Shown: piece after piece, positions 22,148 to 34,426 of the stretch
How positions within the stretch are numbered: position 1 is the first letter of the stretch
Layout of the letters: each line of letters starts with the position of its first letter
Assembly (NCBI RefSeq): GCF_004193775.1
Contig: NC_041016.1
Location: 37,101,334-37,165,333 of the forward strand
Reading direction: 5' to 3'
DNA from: Glycine soja
Taxonomy: Eukaryota; Streptophyta; Magnoliopsida; Fabales; Fabaceae
DNA length: 64,000 nucleotides
The notes under the pieces: generated by a model
What the model was told of the DNA's origin: nothing
The model's input: the letters and a program-made list of their open reading frames with translations, nothing else
Databases searched by the model: none
Translations under genes and position numbers: made by a program

Positions 22148-23523
22148 CTCCCCGTAAGAGAAAAGTCACAACTTCATTGTCCCAGGCCAATTATGACTCA
22201 TCCAGATTTGTATCAAGGGATGCTTGGGACCGTTACGCAGATAACATCCTCGATCGAAACATTCTTCCGGAGAGGAATGTGAAGCTATACATTACTGAGT
22301 TTGATGACTTCAGAAGAGAAGTCGAGAGGAGGAACTGGCACAGGGAGTTCACTAATTTTTCTAAAGGAAGAATAGATGTGGCAATTGTTAAAGAATTCTA
22401 TGCAAACCTATATGTCCATGAGGACAAAGAACCAAAGCAAGTTAGGGTTCAAGGGCACTTGATTAAGTTCGATACGGAATCCCTCAACACCTTCTTAAAG
22501 ACTCCAGTGGTCTTGGAGCAAGGGGGGAGCTTACCTTTTTACTCTAGGTTCTGCAGGTTAAGGCCAGACCCTCGAGAGCTGGCAGCCCGATTGTGTATCC
22601 CTGGAAGGGGATTTGTTCTTAACGCCGAGGGCTTGCTGTGGAAGCTCTTGAGGAAGGATCTTACAACTCTGGCACAAACCTAGAGTGTTTAATCTTATTC
22701 TAACCTAGCCCCGACTTCACATACCTCTGATCTTAATCTTGATAGGGCTAGGTTAGTTTATGGGCAAGTAATGAAGATGGACATGAACATAGGAGCACTT
22801 ATATCTGGACAGATCTCGCTCATTGCTCAGTCCAACTCCTCGAGGCTTAGATTTCTAGCCCTCATCACTGCCTTGTGCAAGGCCCGAGGAGTCACCTCAG
22901 AGTCTCTCACTTATGAATCACTCAGCCCAGCCATTAATTTGGCTTATATTAAGAAGAATTGTTGGAACCTGGATGCCCCTCCGGTCAGTTTTCCAGGGAC
23001 CCAAAAATCCAGGGCTAGAAGATCTGAGGCCCCATCTCCTTCAACTGACCTTGCTCCCCCTACTTATGCTCCCCCTACTTTTGCTTCCTCTACTTCTGCT
23101 CTCCCTTCAACTCCAACAGCCCCAGTTCTTCCAGGTCCCTCCGCTCAGAGCTCAAAGCCTTTCATGTCTATGCTACAAAGCATGCACGAGGGCCAGCTCC
23201 TGATTATGCAAAGCTTACAGGATGTGGTCCAACAACGACCAGTTATGAGCATGGAGGAGTTTCTGCAGAAGGTTGCCTGGCCAGGAGTCCAGCCTTCTCC
23301 TTTGGGAGGGGGTGAGGCCTCCGCAGCCCAGGAACCTCAGCCAGACCAGGAAAATGACTCTTCTGAAGCCACTCCCACTCCACCTGAGCCATTTATTTTT
23401 GAGGATGATCTAGTGACCGCAAAGGGTACTCAACAGGAATCTCCAGCAGGCACTCCTGCACTGGACTTGAACGAGGAGGCCATGGATCAGGACCCACCAC
23501 CACCACAGGACCAAGATCACTGA
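22148..23523 (+). pseudogene. ORF3 of element F, two in-frame stops, N-terminus cut by an LTR
   Basis: Coding sequence resumes straight after the E LTR (RKRKVTTSLSQANYDSSRF) and stays in one frame to TGA 23521-23523, apart from TAG at 22681-22683 and TAA at 22690-22692. It shares the ORF3 plan with B: REVERRNWHREF, ARLCIPGRGFV, DLTTLAQT, then a Pro-rich linker (AP-PTYAPPTF) and a tail with KVAWPG and acidic residues. Same 'putative plant transposon protein' family, clearly diverged from the B copy. F has a different LTR from A-E, so this ORF is shared by at least two element families. Confidence 0.78.
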
Positions 23524-24283
23524 TAGGATTTTTATTTCCCTGCTTTTTGAACAGTTTTAATAGCATCTCGTCTTTAGTACATTTTATAATTTAGATTTAT
23601 GTTTATGTTTTAGTATTTAAATTTCAGTTTATAGTTTTTATTTTGGTTGATAGCTTGTATAAAGCTTGATTGAACATTGCACTTATATTATCCAGTGGTT
23701 TGATGCTTGGTTTTGAAATTCAGTGTTTGTTGATTGGTTTGAAGTGATCGATTGCGTGATTTGAGTGAATTGGAATGCATAAATCATATATGTTTTGAAT
23801 CAGTGTGTAGTGATTAGAAGAGAAAGAACATGGATTAGGATCATGACTAAAAATGTTAGTCAGTTTGACAGTTTGATTGTGAAGGTATTCATTAGCCACA
23901 ACCCGGTGAGAGTGTGATCTTTAAGAACGACTAGCATTAAGTAATGGTTTTTGCATGAACCTCTGAATATGGAATGAATGCATGAGTTTGAAGAGGATGA
24001 AGGCCATGTTTTGATTGAATGAGCCACTTAGCTAAAAAGCTTACCTTGTGAATGAATGATATATCCTTTGTACCCATTTTGAACTGAAAGTATGATTGTT
24101 TGATTGAACCTTGAGCCTATACAATTTATCTCCTTCTACCTTGTCTTAGGTTGTAGGAGAGCATCATTCATAAAAGGATATTATGGTTCAAAGCAAGTTT
24201 GCCCCAAATTTGGGGGAGTTCACTGGGTGAAAGCTTCCAATGGTAAAGAAATAATAGCACACACAGTAAGTAATAAGTAGATA

Positions 24284-24314
<31 letters not shown>

Positions 24315-24827
24315 TTGTCTATCAGTATCTTAAATAAAATGCGTGTGCTGTTAAATGAGAAAAAAGAAAATTTAAGTACTTAAAGGAATGTAATAGAAAT
24401 TGGGAATAATTATAGAAAGGGTTAATCTAAGGATGAATGCTCTCCTAGAACCTAAGCTTTTGCATCCTAGAAAAACCATGATTTGTTGCAGCCCAGCCTC
24501 ATTACAAGCCTAGTAAAGTCCTTCGGATTCAGTTTGTCTGTTCTTGTCTGTTCTTGACTGTCCTTTGGGTGATGATCCTTCCTTGATATCTGTCATTCTT
24601 ACTAGCTTATTTCAGTTGTGTTTCTTAATAATCATGTTCATATCTTTTAAAAGTTGCATGTCTTGTGAGAAGTTGTTGATTGAAGCATTGTATGTCATTC
24701 ATGTCATGTGATTGAATTCTTTGGAATAAAAACCTTGTGAATAACCACTGTGATTTTGTCACTTGAGGACAAGTGAACTGTTCTTTCTTTGCTTGAGGGC
24801 AAGCAAAACTGTAAATTTGGGGGAGTT
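23524..24827 (+). other. 3' noncoding region of element F with two polypurine-like tracts
   Basis: No gene. AAATTTGGGGGAGTT occurs near 24206 (inside the palindrome CCCCAAATTTGGGG, 24202-24215) and again at 24813-24827 directly before the LTR. The second is the likely plus-strand primer; the first could be an internal one. A (TA)n run lies at about 24287-24313. Confidence 0.6.
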
Positions 24828-26063
24828 TGTTAGTCGTCTTTTACGACTAACTTTTGTATAGAAAAGTTTTCCAAAATGTATATAAATCTCCCAATTGATG
24901 GTTATTTTTGGTAGAATTGTAAATATTTCTAGTTTAGTTTTCATATGTGCTCAGTAGAAGCCTTCCATATGAATTTAATGTAAATTTCATCTCAATTTCA
25001 GGTAAAAAGGAGAAACTTATGAAGGTGCAAAAGTTGTTGTCTCACTAAGCCCGAACCATGCGCTTAGCGAGACCAAACCGCTAAGTGAGACAGCAGTGGC
25101 TTGGCGACTGAGGATAAGCCTGAAGAGAGTTCTTCCACGCCAGCACGCGCCCAGCGTGTATGTAGCTTGGTAAGCAAGACGGTTGTCTCTTCTGCGCTAA
25201 GCGCAAGATTGGCGCTAAGCCAAATCTCACTTACCCGCGCTTAGCGCGACTTCACGGATAGGAAGCCCTTTTTTAAGCCTGACTTATGTTGGTTGTTGAT
25301 TGATGGATAACCTAAACACTTGTGATTTAGTGAAATAGTGACCGTGAGGCTTTGGGTGATGATCCTTCCTTGATATCTGTCATTCTTACTAGCTTATTTC
25401 AGCTGTGTTTCTTAATAATCATGTTCATATCTTTTAAAAGTTGCATGTACTGTGAGAAGCTATTGATTGAAGCATTGTATGTCATTCATGTCATGTGATT
25501 GAATTCTTTGGAATAAAAACCTTGTGAATAACCACTGTGATTTTGTCACTTGAGGACAAGTGAAATGTTCTTTCTTTGTTTGAGGGCAAGCAAAACTGTA
25601 AATTTCGGGGAGTTTGCTAGTCGTCTTTTACGACAAACTTTTGTATAGAAAAGTTTTCCAAAATGTATATAAATCTCCCAATTGATGATTATTTTTGGTA
25701 GAATTATAAATATTTCTAGTTTAGTTTTCATATGTGCTCAGTAGAAGCCTTCCATATGAATTTAATGTAAATTTCACCTCAATTTCAGGTAAAAAGGAGA
25801 AACTTATGAAGGTGCAAAAGTTGTTGTCTCACTAAGCCTGAACCATGCGCTTAGCGAGACCAAACCGCTAAGCGAGACAGTAGTGGCTTGGCGACTGAGG
25901 ATAAGCCTGAAGAGAGTTCTTCCACGCCAGCACGTGCCCAGCGCGCATGCAGCTCGCTAAGTGAGACGGTTGTCTCTTCTGCACTAAGCGCGAGATTAGC
26001 ACTAAGCCAAATCTCACTTACTCGCGCTTAGCGCGAGTTCATGGACAAGAAGCCCTTTTTTAA
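24570..26063 (+). repeat. 787-bp tandem duplication across the F 3' UTR-LTR junction
   Basis: Copy 1 (about 24570-25268) and copy 2 (about 25357-26063) both start GGGTGATGATCCTTCC, pass through the polypurine tract and LTR start, and end at CCCTTTTTTAAGCCTGACTT. Copy 2 has AATTTCGGGGAG in place of AATTTGGGGGAG. Both include a cluster of GCGCTTAGCG-type inverted motifs (25055-25255 and 25840-26040). Confidence 0.85.
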
Positions 26064-26972
26064 GCCTGACTTGTAGAGAATGTGAGGGAAGTCTGAATAG
26101 ACGGCGAATTGTGTGCAGAGAACAGAGGAAAAGCTGAGCAAGGAAGCAAAGGCCCTAACTTTTAGGTAGATTCTAGGTTAAAGAGTAAGTCCTAGGTTTT
26201 TAGAGGTGGAGGAGGAATCCCTATTGCTTTGTAATTTGGTATTTTCTCTGAAACCCTTCTCCTATTTGTGAAAGCTGCTCCCTTGTAATGGAGGGCTAGA
26301 ATCCTTTGTTGGGAATCTCTACTGAATACTTGATGTAAATATTATTATTATCTATTTGAAGTTATTTTCATGTGTTCAATGTTTCTATCTACGCTTATTG
26401 TATGCATGCTTGTGGTTTGATCACCCATTGTTGTGTGTTGTTAGGAACTTTAGCATTGGAAAATGTACTATTTCCTTAGAACTTGATAGAGCAGGACTAC
26501 ATAACTGCATTGCTAGGAATAGAGTGCAGGGTTTTGGTTTTTATTATGCTATGATTATAATGTTGTTTAAACTAAGCTAAGTTCAACAAGAGACATTTGC
26601 GAATGAAGTTTAGTTTAAATTAGTCCAAACTCATGAGACATCGGTGTTTGGTATTTTTGTCCTCAGTATAGAACACATAAATAATTTTAAATAGATAAAA
26701 CTCTAATTTCATCAAGTATCTCGGTAGAAGGACCCAACGCTTTTACTTATTTGTTTTCACACTCAATTGCTTACGTTTATTGTTTCTTTGATCAGAATAG
26801 AAAATACCTTTGTTTTCAGTTCATGACACTTAACTCTTTTTACAAGCACTTGCATTTTGAATGACACTTTTCCAAGTAAAACAAGTTCCCTGAGTTCGAT
26901 ACTCAATTCATTCCGTTTTAATTATTTACTTGATGACCCGGTGCACTAGCCGGTTAGATTTCACATCCACAA
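24828..26972 (+). mobile_element. 3' LTR of element F (with duplicated 5' part)
   Basis: Begins TGTTAGTCG after a polypurine tract, with a second start TGCTAGTCG at 25615 because of the duplication. TTAGTCG/CGACTAA forms a hairpin at the very start. The right boundary is approximate (near TTCACATCCACA); I could not find a clean target duplication. The layout (TTTGGGGGAG tract, long LTR) resembles Athila/Calypso-group elements. Confidence 0.6.
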
Positions 26973-27951
26973 AAATAAGTAGTACCAAGATGTGAACACC
27001 TACCATAGAGTATTTATCCCTTGCACCTTACTTTGAGCTTAATTGATGTATTCTTTTCTAATTCCCTAACCTTGAAATTTATATGTTTATATATCAGCTA
27101 CTACCCTTAACTTAAAGGATAGGAGAGATAGGTCTAGGAATTGGGAAAAGTTTTAAGTTTGGAGTGGCAATGCACCACTCAAAGGGAACAAAATAAAGGG
27201 TACCAACAAGTTATCACGTGAACAAAGGTTGAAAATATTATCCTCATTCTCTCTTGTAAAGTATTGAAAAAGGAAAAATCTGAAAAACAAAAAAATAAAG
27301 AAAAACAAGAGAGAGACAAAGTAAAGAAAAAATAAAAAATTGAGAACAAAGAAAAGTATGTATGCAATTGAAAATTTGGGTACCAAGCATTGGTAGGAAG
27401 TAAATGAAATAAAATGAGTAGACTAATGCTTTCCTTCCTCTAAGTAACTTTGAAATATCTAGAAAAACCAATACTCCTTGTTAGCCAAGCCCCGTTACAA
27501 GCCAATAAAATCCTTAGTGATCTATGCATGCCTTTTATGTATTGATTAACTTGAGATGAAAGTCAAAGTTGAATTATGGTGTTCTAAGATGTGAATTGAG
27601 TGAAACACTTACCCAAGCTAAATCATGAGCTTTAGAGCGAAACACTTTATGAAAGGACAAGTTTCTATGTGATTAGATTTGTAATATCACTCTAGTTGCA
27701 TGTTTTGAACTTTGCAAACGATTTGTTTGAGCTAAAAAGCTGAATGTGTGCACCATACTTAGACGATTGAAGCACATAATCAAATAAATCATTGAATAAA
27801 AAGAGGGAATGCAAGAGAAGCATGTTTGTAACTTATCATTGTGAATCCTTGTTCTTATTTTTAGTCTAGTTCTATTTTAAATTTTTACTGGTCAGTTTTG
27901 TTTTTAGTTTAGTCATGCTTGAGGACAAACAAGGTTCTAAGTTTGGAGTAT
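26973..27951 (+). other. 3' region of element H
   Basis: AT-rich noncoding sequence with a purine-rich run (27240-27420). It ends GAGGACAAACAAGG...AAGTTTGGAGTAT, a polypurine-like tract just before an LTR start at 27952. No gene recognised. Confidence 0.5.
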
Positions 27952-28785
27952 TGATAAATGTCAAATTTACCGTATTTTTATATGCAATTTGAGATGTTTG
28001 TTTGATACTTTAGTATACTTTAGGTCTTGTTTTCAATCAAATTCATTATGTTTTCAGTTTTTAATATATTTTAGATAGGAATTATGATTTTAGAAGTTTT
28101 TAATATGATTTTGTGAGTTTTTGCAAAGAAATGGGGCAATTTTACAAGGTAGCCTCGTGAGGTATAGACCGTTCAAGTTAGCTTAAACATGATAGAAGAT
28201 GAAATTTCACAGAAGACATCTTACTTAAGCAAGGCTGATTTTTCTTAAGCGAGGAGCATGCTAGACAGTGCATCTAGAAATTGAATTAATTCAAAAAAGA
28301 GATAATTATGGAGATGTAGCTCGAAAATAAATGAAGAAAATAACTTGGAAGATAATTGCAACAATTAAAACATATTATATTAGCTAAAGAGATAATTTCC
28401 TAGTATAGATTATATTATTTTGTAAATTAAGAAGATCATTTGCCTCTATAAAACACATCTATGATTTTATAAATAGAAAGGCATAGGCAGCAGCAAAAAA
28501 CCTAGGAGAACACCTCTACACACCACCCTTTACTGAAAAATCATATTATCTTCTCTCTTCTTGTATTTCATAAGTGTCTAGTTTCTTTCTTAGCTAGGAG
28601 AAGAAAGGATTGAACTCTATTAGATGTAATTTTCTCACATTAATATAACGTTTGAGTTAATTATTTGTCTTTATACTTAATGTTTTGTGAGCTTGTGCAC
28701 CTCATAGATAATTCCAAGAATTGACATGCACTTTCGTGAGTCTCTTTGAAACCTGAACTGAATCGAATGCTTAATTGAGGTTATC
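27952..28785 (+). mobile_element. LTR of element H, left part
   Basis: Begins TGATAAATGTC after the polypurine-like tract. It is interrupted after TTATC (28781-28785) by LTR M and appears to resume at 45940. The text near its far end (CCCTTGGGAGACACC) is typical of Athila-type LTR ends. Boundaries are inferred. Confidence 0.55.
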
Positions 28786-28867
28786 TGATGGAAGCTTGCT
28801 TGTGGGATATTTGAGCTTCAATGAGGTCCTTCAATGGTGATTTTCACCATGGAGATGCAGCGGAAGG
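28786..28867 (-). mobile_element. LTR M, left remnant
   Basis: 82 bp of another LTR-like insert (GATGGAAGCTTGC... on the plus strand) between H and G. It continues at 44879-45934 on the other side of G. Flanking TTATC (28781-28785 and 45935-45939) is a candidate target duplication, but one end is not a canonical CA, so the limits are tentative. Confidence 0.5.
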
Positions 28868-30512
28868 TGTCATACCCTAATTTCGTCCGGGGACCTTTGC
28901 TTGATGACATGCGACCTTTCTTTGGTCCTTGTGAGGTGCTTGGCATCCATCATTAGGCAATTTGTGAAATTCCAGGACATGCCGAAAAACCAAAAAATAT
29001 TGATGCACAATCCGTAAGTTTCCGTGACACACCGGAAATCAAAGGGAAGCATCGTTGCATAATTAAGTGAGGTTCTGTAACATTCCGTAAGTCAAAAAGG
29101 GGATGATTATGTAATCCGCAAGGTTCCGTAACATTACGGAAAGAAAACAAGTATCGTTACGAAATTCGTAAGTTTCCGTAACTTTACGAAAAAAGAATCA
29201 CCAAAAAAAAGCAGAGGGGGTGTACTTAGTAAAAATAGGGGTGCAAATAGCACCCAGGCCCACTTGGGCCCTCCAGAATATTCCTCCAGAAGGCTGTTGC
29301 TTCTGGAGGAAGCAACCTGGCTCGCCTGGGCGAGCTGGGCGGCAACCACCTCCCCTATTTTGCTATAAATAGGGGAGGAAGTGAAGAAGAAAAGGGTTCA
29401 GCCCCTTAGGCACTTCTCTCTCTTTCGAATTTGCTTGGAAAAATTGTTTCCGTGAAGAAAATCTAAGCCGAGGCGCTTCCGAAACGTTTCCGTAACGTTT
29501 TCCGTGAGGAATTTCGCAAAGGTTTCAACCGTTCTTCGACGTTCTTCATTCGTTCTTCATCGTTCTTCGATCTTCAACGGGTAAGTACCTCGAACCAAGC
29601 TTTTCGATTCATTCTATGTACCCGTAGTGGTCCACATTGCGGTTCATGCATTTTTATTCTCGTTTTGTTTACTTTTTATACCCCCTCTTGACGTGCTTAA
29701 GTCATTTTACTTAAGTCATTTCTCGCTTAATTTAAAAATAAAATCAATTTCCACCGAACGTTTGAATTGTATTATCCGTTAACTTCGGTTAAAACGAATT
29801 CCGACCGTTCAATCGTGCCGTAACCACGTTGGAAATCAAAAAAAGAGGTAAAAAATAAATATCAAAAAAACATCTTTTAGTAAAATAAAGCGGAAAATCA
29901 ATCGGACGTTTTCTCTTTGGGATTTCTCATTCTTAATCAAATTGATTAATAACTAAAGTGAAACTAAGGCTAAAATCAACTCGCCTAGTCAAGCTCGTCC
30001 ACAAAAATAGGCTTTTGAAGTTTGTCATCTCAATTTCTCACTAAGTAAAATGGATCATTTTTAAGGTCCAACGCCTTAAAATGATCGCCTCTTAAAGTAA
30101 AAAGAATCACTTGATAAGAAAGAACTACGTAGGTCTGATTTTCTCATACCAAATTGAGGAATACGTAGGAGCAAAGGGAAACACCCTTGTCGACCACAAA
30201 AAAGGAAAAATATAAAAAAGGTATAAAGGATATAAGGACATAAAAGGGAACGTAAAAAATCAAAGTCATGTTTGCACATTCAATTAAAGGCTGTCGTCCC
30301 TTGGGACGGACGTGTGGGGTGCTAATACCTTCCCCGTACGTAAATACAACTCCCGAACCTTTCACTTAAAAAATTCGTAGATCGCGTCTTTTCCGGTTTT
30401 TCCGACGTTTTCCTCAAATAAACGTTGGTGGCGACTCCGCGCGTATTCCTTTCGTGGAACACGCATCCCGCGAGTCACGCGTCGCCCTCCCGCCGAAGGG
30501 CAGGTTGCGACA
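28868..30512 (+). mobile_element. 5' LTR of element G
   Basis: TGTCATACCC to GGTTGCGACA, followed two bases later by the primer-binding site. TATAAATA at 29364-29371 sits in the conserved inverted repeat; the donor-like GGGTAAGT is near 29580; the loop hairpin is at 30053-30086 and the CTACGTA hairpin near 30124. Near its end, TGGTGGCGACTCC (about 30427-30439) resembles the primer-binding site. Confidence 0.95.
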
Positions 30513-30514
30513 GT

Positions 30515-30533
30515 TGGCGACTCCACTGGGGAC
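30515..30533 (+). promoter_or_regulatory. primer-binding site of element G
   Basis: TGGCGACTCCACTGGGGAC, starting two bases after the LTR. It would anneal the 3' end of a tRNA to start minus-strand DNA synthesis. tRNA-Arg is the reported primer for Ogre-type elements; not verified here. Confidence 0.85.
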
Positions 30534-31379
30534 TGTTTTTTTGAGAGTTAGGCCATTTAATTTTGTGCAATGTTGTACCGTGACTTACCCCTTTGTTGGT
30601 TTCCTTCATTATGTTCTTGTGTATATAAACTCTTTGTTGCTTTTAGTGCGTTTTAGAATGTATGCATGAGGTAAATATTTATTCATTTGATGCACACAAA
30701 CACTAACACTATTTGCACACACTTTGAGTGAAAAAGGGCCCTATACCCGGGTTCATGGGAACATAAGGAGTGGAGGTGAATCTGTGATCATGCTAGGTCT
30801 CCGACTTGCTTGATTACAGTGAACCCTCATCTAGAGCTTTTCTCTTTGAAAACTTATTGTTGCTAGTAGTCCCTACTGCTGCAATATGTTCTTCGAGGGG
30901 GATGATACCTCTAGAAACCATCAAGAGAGATATGACTACCTTGGGGATTATTGCTAAAAGCCTAGTTAGTTCTCTCCCTTATAGGTCCCTTAAATAGGGG
31001 CACGGAGCAAACACGCTGCGTGCCATTTTTCACACTGCCATGCATAAGTATCATATACCCGTTTTCTTATGTTCAGTGAATATTATCATACTATGTACAT
31101 CCCCGTATTGTACCTTTCGCATGTGCATCATGTGCGGGTTCCGTCTTAATCCCCTCTCTTGGGCAAACCAACGGAGGGTCCGTGTCACCTTCTTAAATAC
31201 ATACGTTGGGCACTTTGCTACCCCAAGACGTTGTATCTAAGAAGGAGACAATTTCCCGAGCTCCCGTATTCGTAAATTGCATCTGTGTCATATGCATTTC
31301 TTCATGCATTCATCCATTCCACCCATGATAGATGTAGGAGTTTTGTTTCGCACTATATTTTATTTCACTTTAGTAAAAC

Positions 31380-33248
31380 ATGGGATCAAGTCAAAAGCCT
31401 TCGCTTAAAAAGAGGTTCTATCAAGTCAAAATCAAGAGCTTAGAGGTCACCAGTTTACGAAAGTTGGGGCAATTAATGGGTCGACTTCAACGGCAAGCCT
31501 TCCGCAAAGCCTATGGTAAGATTTGGGACCTAGCTAGGGTAGAAGTCTCCATGGAACCGATTGCATCCCTTTCCCAGTATTATGACCAGCCCCTAAGGTG
31601 CTTCACATTTGAGGACTTCCAGCTAGTGCCGACTTGAAAGAGTTTGAAGAAATCCTGGGATGCCCACTGGGAGGAAGGAAGCCATATCTTTTCTCTGGGT
31701 TCTATCCCTCCACGACAAGAGTTGCCAAGGTAGTGAAAACCTCAGCACAAGAGTTGGACCGTGTAAAGCAAAACAGAAATGGAGTAGTCGGAGTACCAAG
31801 GAAGTGTTTGGAGGAAAAGGGCAAAGGCCTTGGCAAAATCAAGGCGAATGGGCTTCTTCTATTGACATCTTGGCGCTTTTGATCTTTGGAGTTGTCCTCT
31901 TTCCGAATATGGAAGGGTTGGTGGACCTAGCAGTGATCGACGCTTTTCTCGCCTATCATAACCACAAAGAAAGCCCGGTCGTCGCCATTTTGGCCATGTA
32001 TGACACGTTCAACCGGGGATGTAAAAAGAGTGATGCAAGAATTGTTTGTTGTGCACTGGCTCTCTAAGTGTGGCTGGTTTCATACCTTTTTCTCCAAGAA
32101 GGTAGGCCCGTCTATCCGCTACAAGGTCACCGCTCGTGTGTCGAAAAAGGAAAGGCGAATTGGGACCAACTCTTGGCTAGCATGGAGAGGCGTCTGTTAA
32201 TTGGTTCCCTCGCTGGAAGGAAGGAAGAATCAGGATTCTATCTTCATGCGAAGGATGTCCAAATGTCCCTTGATGGAACAAGGGGTTGTATTAATTATAA
32301 TCCCGTCCTCGTCATAAGACAGCTTGGCTACCCCATGAGAGGAGTGCCATCAGACGAAAGCATCACGCCTTTCATCGCATGGGGTTTCAGTGACCACAAC
32401 ACGAGGGTATTCCAAGGAGTTCACAAGGCATGGGATGCGGCGTGAAGAAAGGACAGAGAGCTTAGGGGAAGCAGTAATGGGATCATCGGCGGCTATCATA
32501 TGTGGCTGAGAGTCCGAACACAAGGATTGGATTGGCTCCCAAATCTAAAGACTGTGAGAGACGATGAGGTTAAAGCTTCGGAAGAAAGTGATGAGGTATA
32601 AGCCCTAAAGGCAGAGCTTGAAAGAGCCCGGGTATTCGAAGAGAAGTTCAAGTCCATAGCCATCAAAGTCTGAAGAGAGTATGATGAACTAAAGGACGTC
32701 AATATGGCCACCGATGAAGCCTTGGAATGAGAAACCAAGAAGGCCCGAAAGGAAGAACACGACCAAAACAAGTTTTGAGGGGCTTTATAGGGCAGCAATA
32801 GTGAGCTCAAGCTCCGAAGAGGTGAAAGGAATCATCACGGGTCAAAGGCATGATCTTGAAGGACGAGCTAAAGGTTTGCCTTAGGTCGAAAAGAAATTTG
32901 TCCCAATAGTTAAGCGAGACTGAAGGGAATATGTGGGCCATCATCGATAAGTGCAAAGAGAAGCTAAATCTAGCGGCGACTCATGAGCAAAGGCTAGAGG
33001 ATGAGTACGCCAAGATATCAGTAGAAAGGGAAGCAAGGGAAAGGGTAATTGATTCATTGCACCAAGAGGCAGCAATGAGGATGGACCGATTTGTTCTTAC
33101 TTTGAACAGGAGTCAAGAACTTCCCCGATTGTTAGCCAAGGCCAAGGCAATGGCGGACACCTACTCCGCCCCCGAGGAGATCCACAGACTTCTCAGTTAT
33201 TGTCAGCATATGATAGACTTAATGGACCATATGATTAGAAACCGCTAG
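31380..33248 (+). pseudogene. ORF1 of element G (DUF7745-like with coiled coil), broken
   Basis: ATG 31380 opens MGSSQKPSLKKRFYQVK and continues through YDQPLRCFTFEDFQLVPT; the frame then shifts repeatedly (segments at 31634, 31660, 32068 and 32931). Conserved phrases are PYLFSGFYPS, LFPNMEGLVDLAVIDAF and, in the coiled-coil tail, SAPEEIHRLLSYCQHMIDL. A stretch at 32446-32930 has several stops. A candidate acceptor (CACTTTAG, ending 31373) lies just before the ATG and could pair with the LTR donor. Same protein as in C and N; function unknown. Confidence 0.8.
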
Positions 33249-34426
33249 GAAGTTTGTATTGTCGCTCAGATCTTGACTAGTTATAACTTTTTGAATAAAA
33301 TGAGTTTATCCCACGTTTTTACTCCAAAAATCAGTGCGAATCAAGTCACTCCCGCATTTTATCTCTAGCATGCATTGTATGTTGGTCTCGTCCTTTGTCA
33401 CGGGAAGCCGGAAGGTCCATATCACCTTCTTAATTGTACACATGGGGCACTCCGCCCCCAAATGCACAAGTAAGAAGAGATAATTTTCCGGGCTCTCGTG
33501 TCCGTAAAATGCATTCATATCACGCATCGCATAAGCATCTCTTCATAACATCATAATGAACATATCGTTCCTGCATTTGTCCGTTATCATATTCCAGCCT
33601 CACATTTTGCATGAGTCATGGCATCATCATGCATATGCGTTCAACAAACTTTTTGATCTGCAAAATTGCATACCATTTGTTTTCATGTTTGCTCATCCTT
33701 GTGTTTTCCTCTACAAAAACAAAAAAGGGGAAGCGTGAAACTTCACACTACATTCTTAGTTGCATGTGTTAGGCACCATGAGCCAACCATGTTGGGATCA
33801 TAAACCCATTTCTAAAAAAAAAAAACACACAACAAAACAAAATAATTGAACATGGTACCTAATGCATGGTTAACTAGGAAATGGTGTTTCTTCGGGCATC
33901 TCAATTTCATAATTACATTTTCCATGCATAGCTTAAAGTATGCCCGAGTCATTCATCCCTATGAGATGTTGTTGAAGTATTGGCGATCAGAATTGCCATT
34001 CCTTGGATTATAGGGTTGAACCAAGCTCATGCTTTTATAAAAAGGTTCATCAAGTCAAAATATGGAAGTAACCGTCTTGCAAAATTGGGGCAAAAGATGA
34101 ATCGAGTCACATCACTGCTTCGTCTACTGCCAAACATATTTAGGATTGTTGATGTCCTTGTTACTTCCAGTTTCACCTTGACAAAGATGTCATGGACCAT
34201 GTTGAAAATCTAAATTGATTCAACCCCATATCCTGCGTAAAAATTCGCAATCTTCAACTGTACATCATTCGCATACATCCATGCTTTTCATTGGTTGCAT
34301 TGCTCATTGCATTCTTTCCTTGAAAAATAAAATAAAATAAAATAAAATGAACTTAATCATTGTTATCAAAAAAAAAAAAAACATGCTTTACGGCGTCCTC
34401 ACCGAACTTGTGCTAGAGCTAGAGTA
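33249..34426 (+). other. spacer between ORF1 and gag (element G)
   Basis: AT-rich, with A homopolymers (33816 and 34370) and an AAAAT repeat (34324-34345). No gene recognised. It includes a short segment resembling part of the leader (TTTTTACTCC...CGCATTTTATCTC). Confidence 0.5.

Noticed and set aside
21957..22190. Small frames inside the E LTR (and equivalents at 4583, 18372, 49018)
   Set aside because: They recur in every LTR U5 region, on both strands, with no domain; LTR sequence explains them.
26356..26580. 74-codon Cys-rich frame
   Set aside because: Lies in the F LTR; no homology recognised and composition is that of the LTR.
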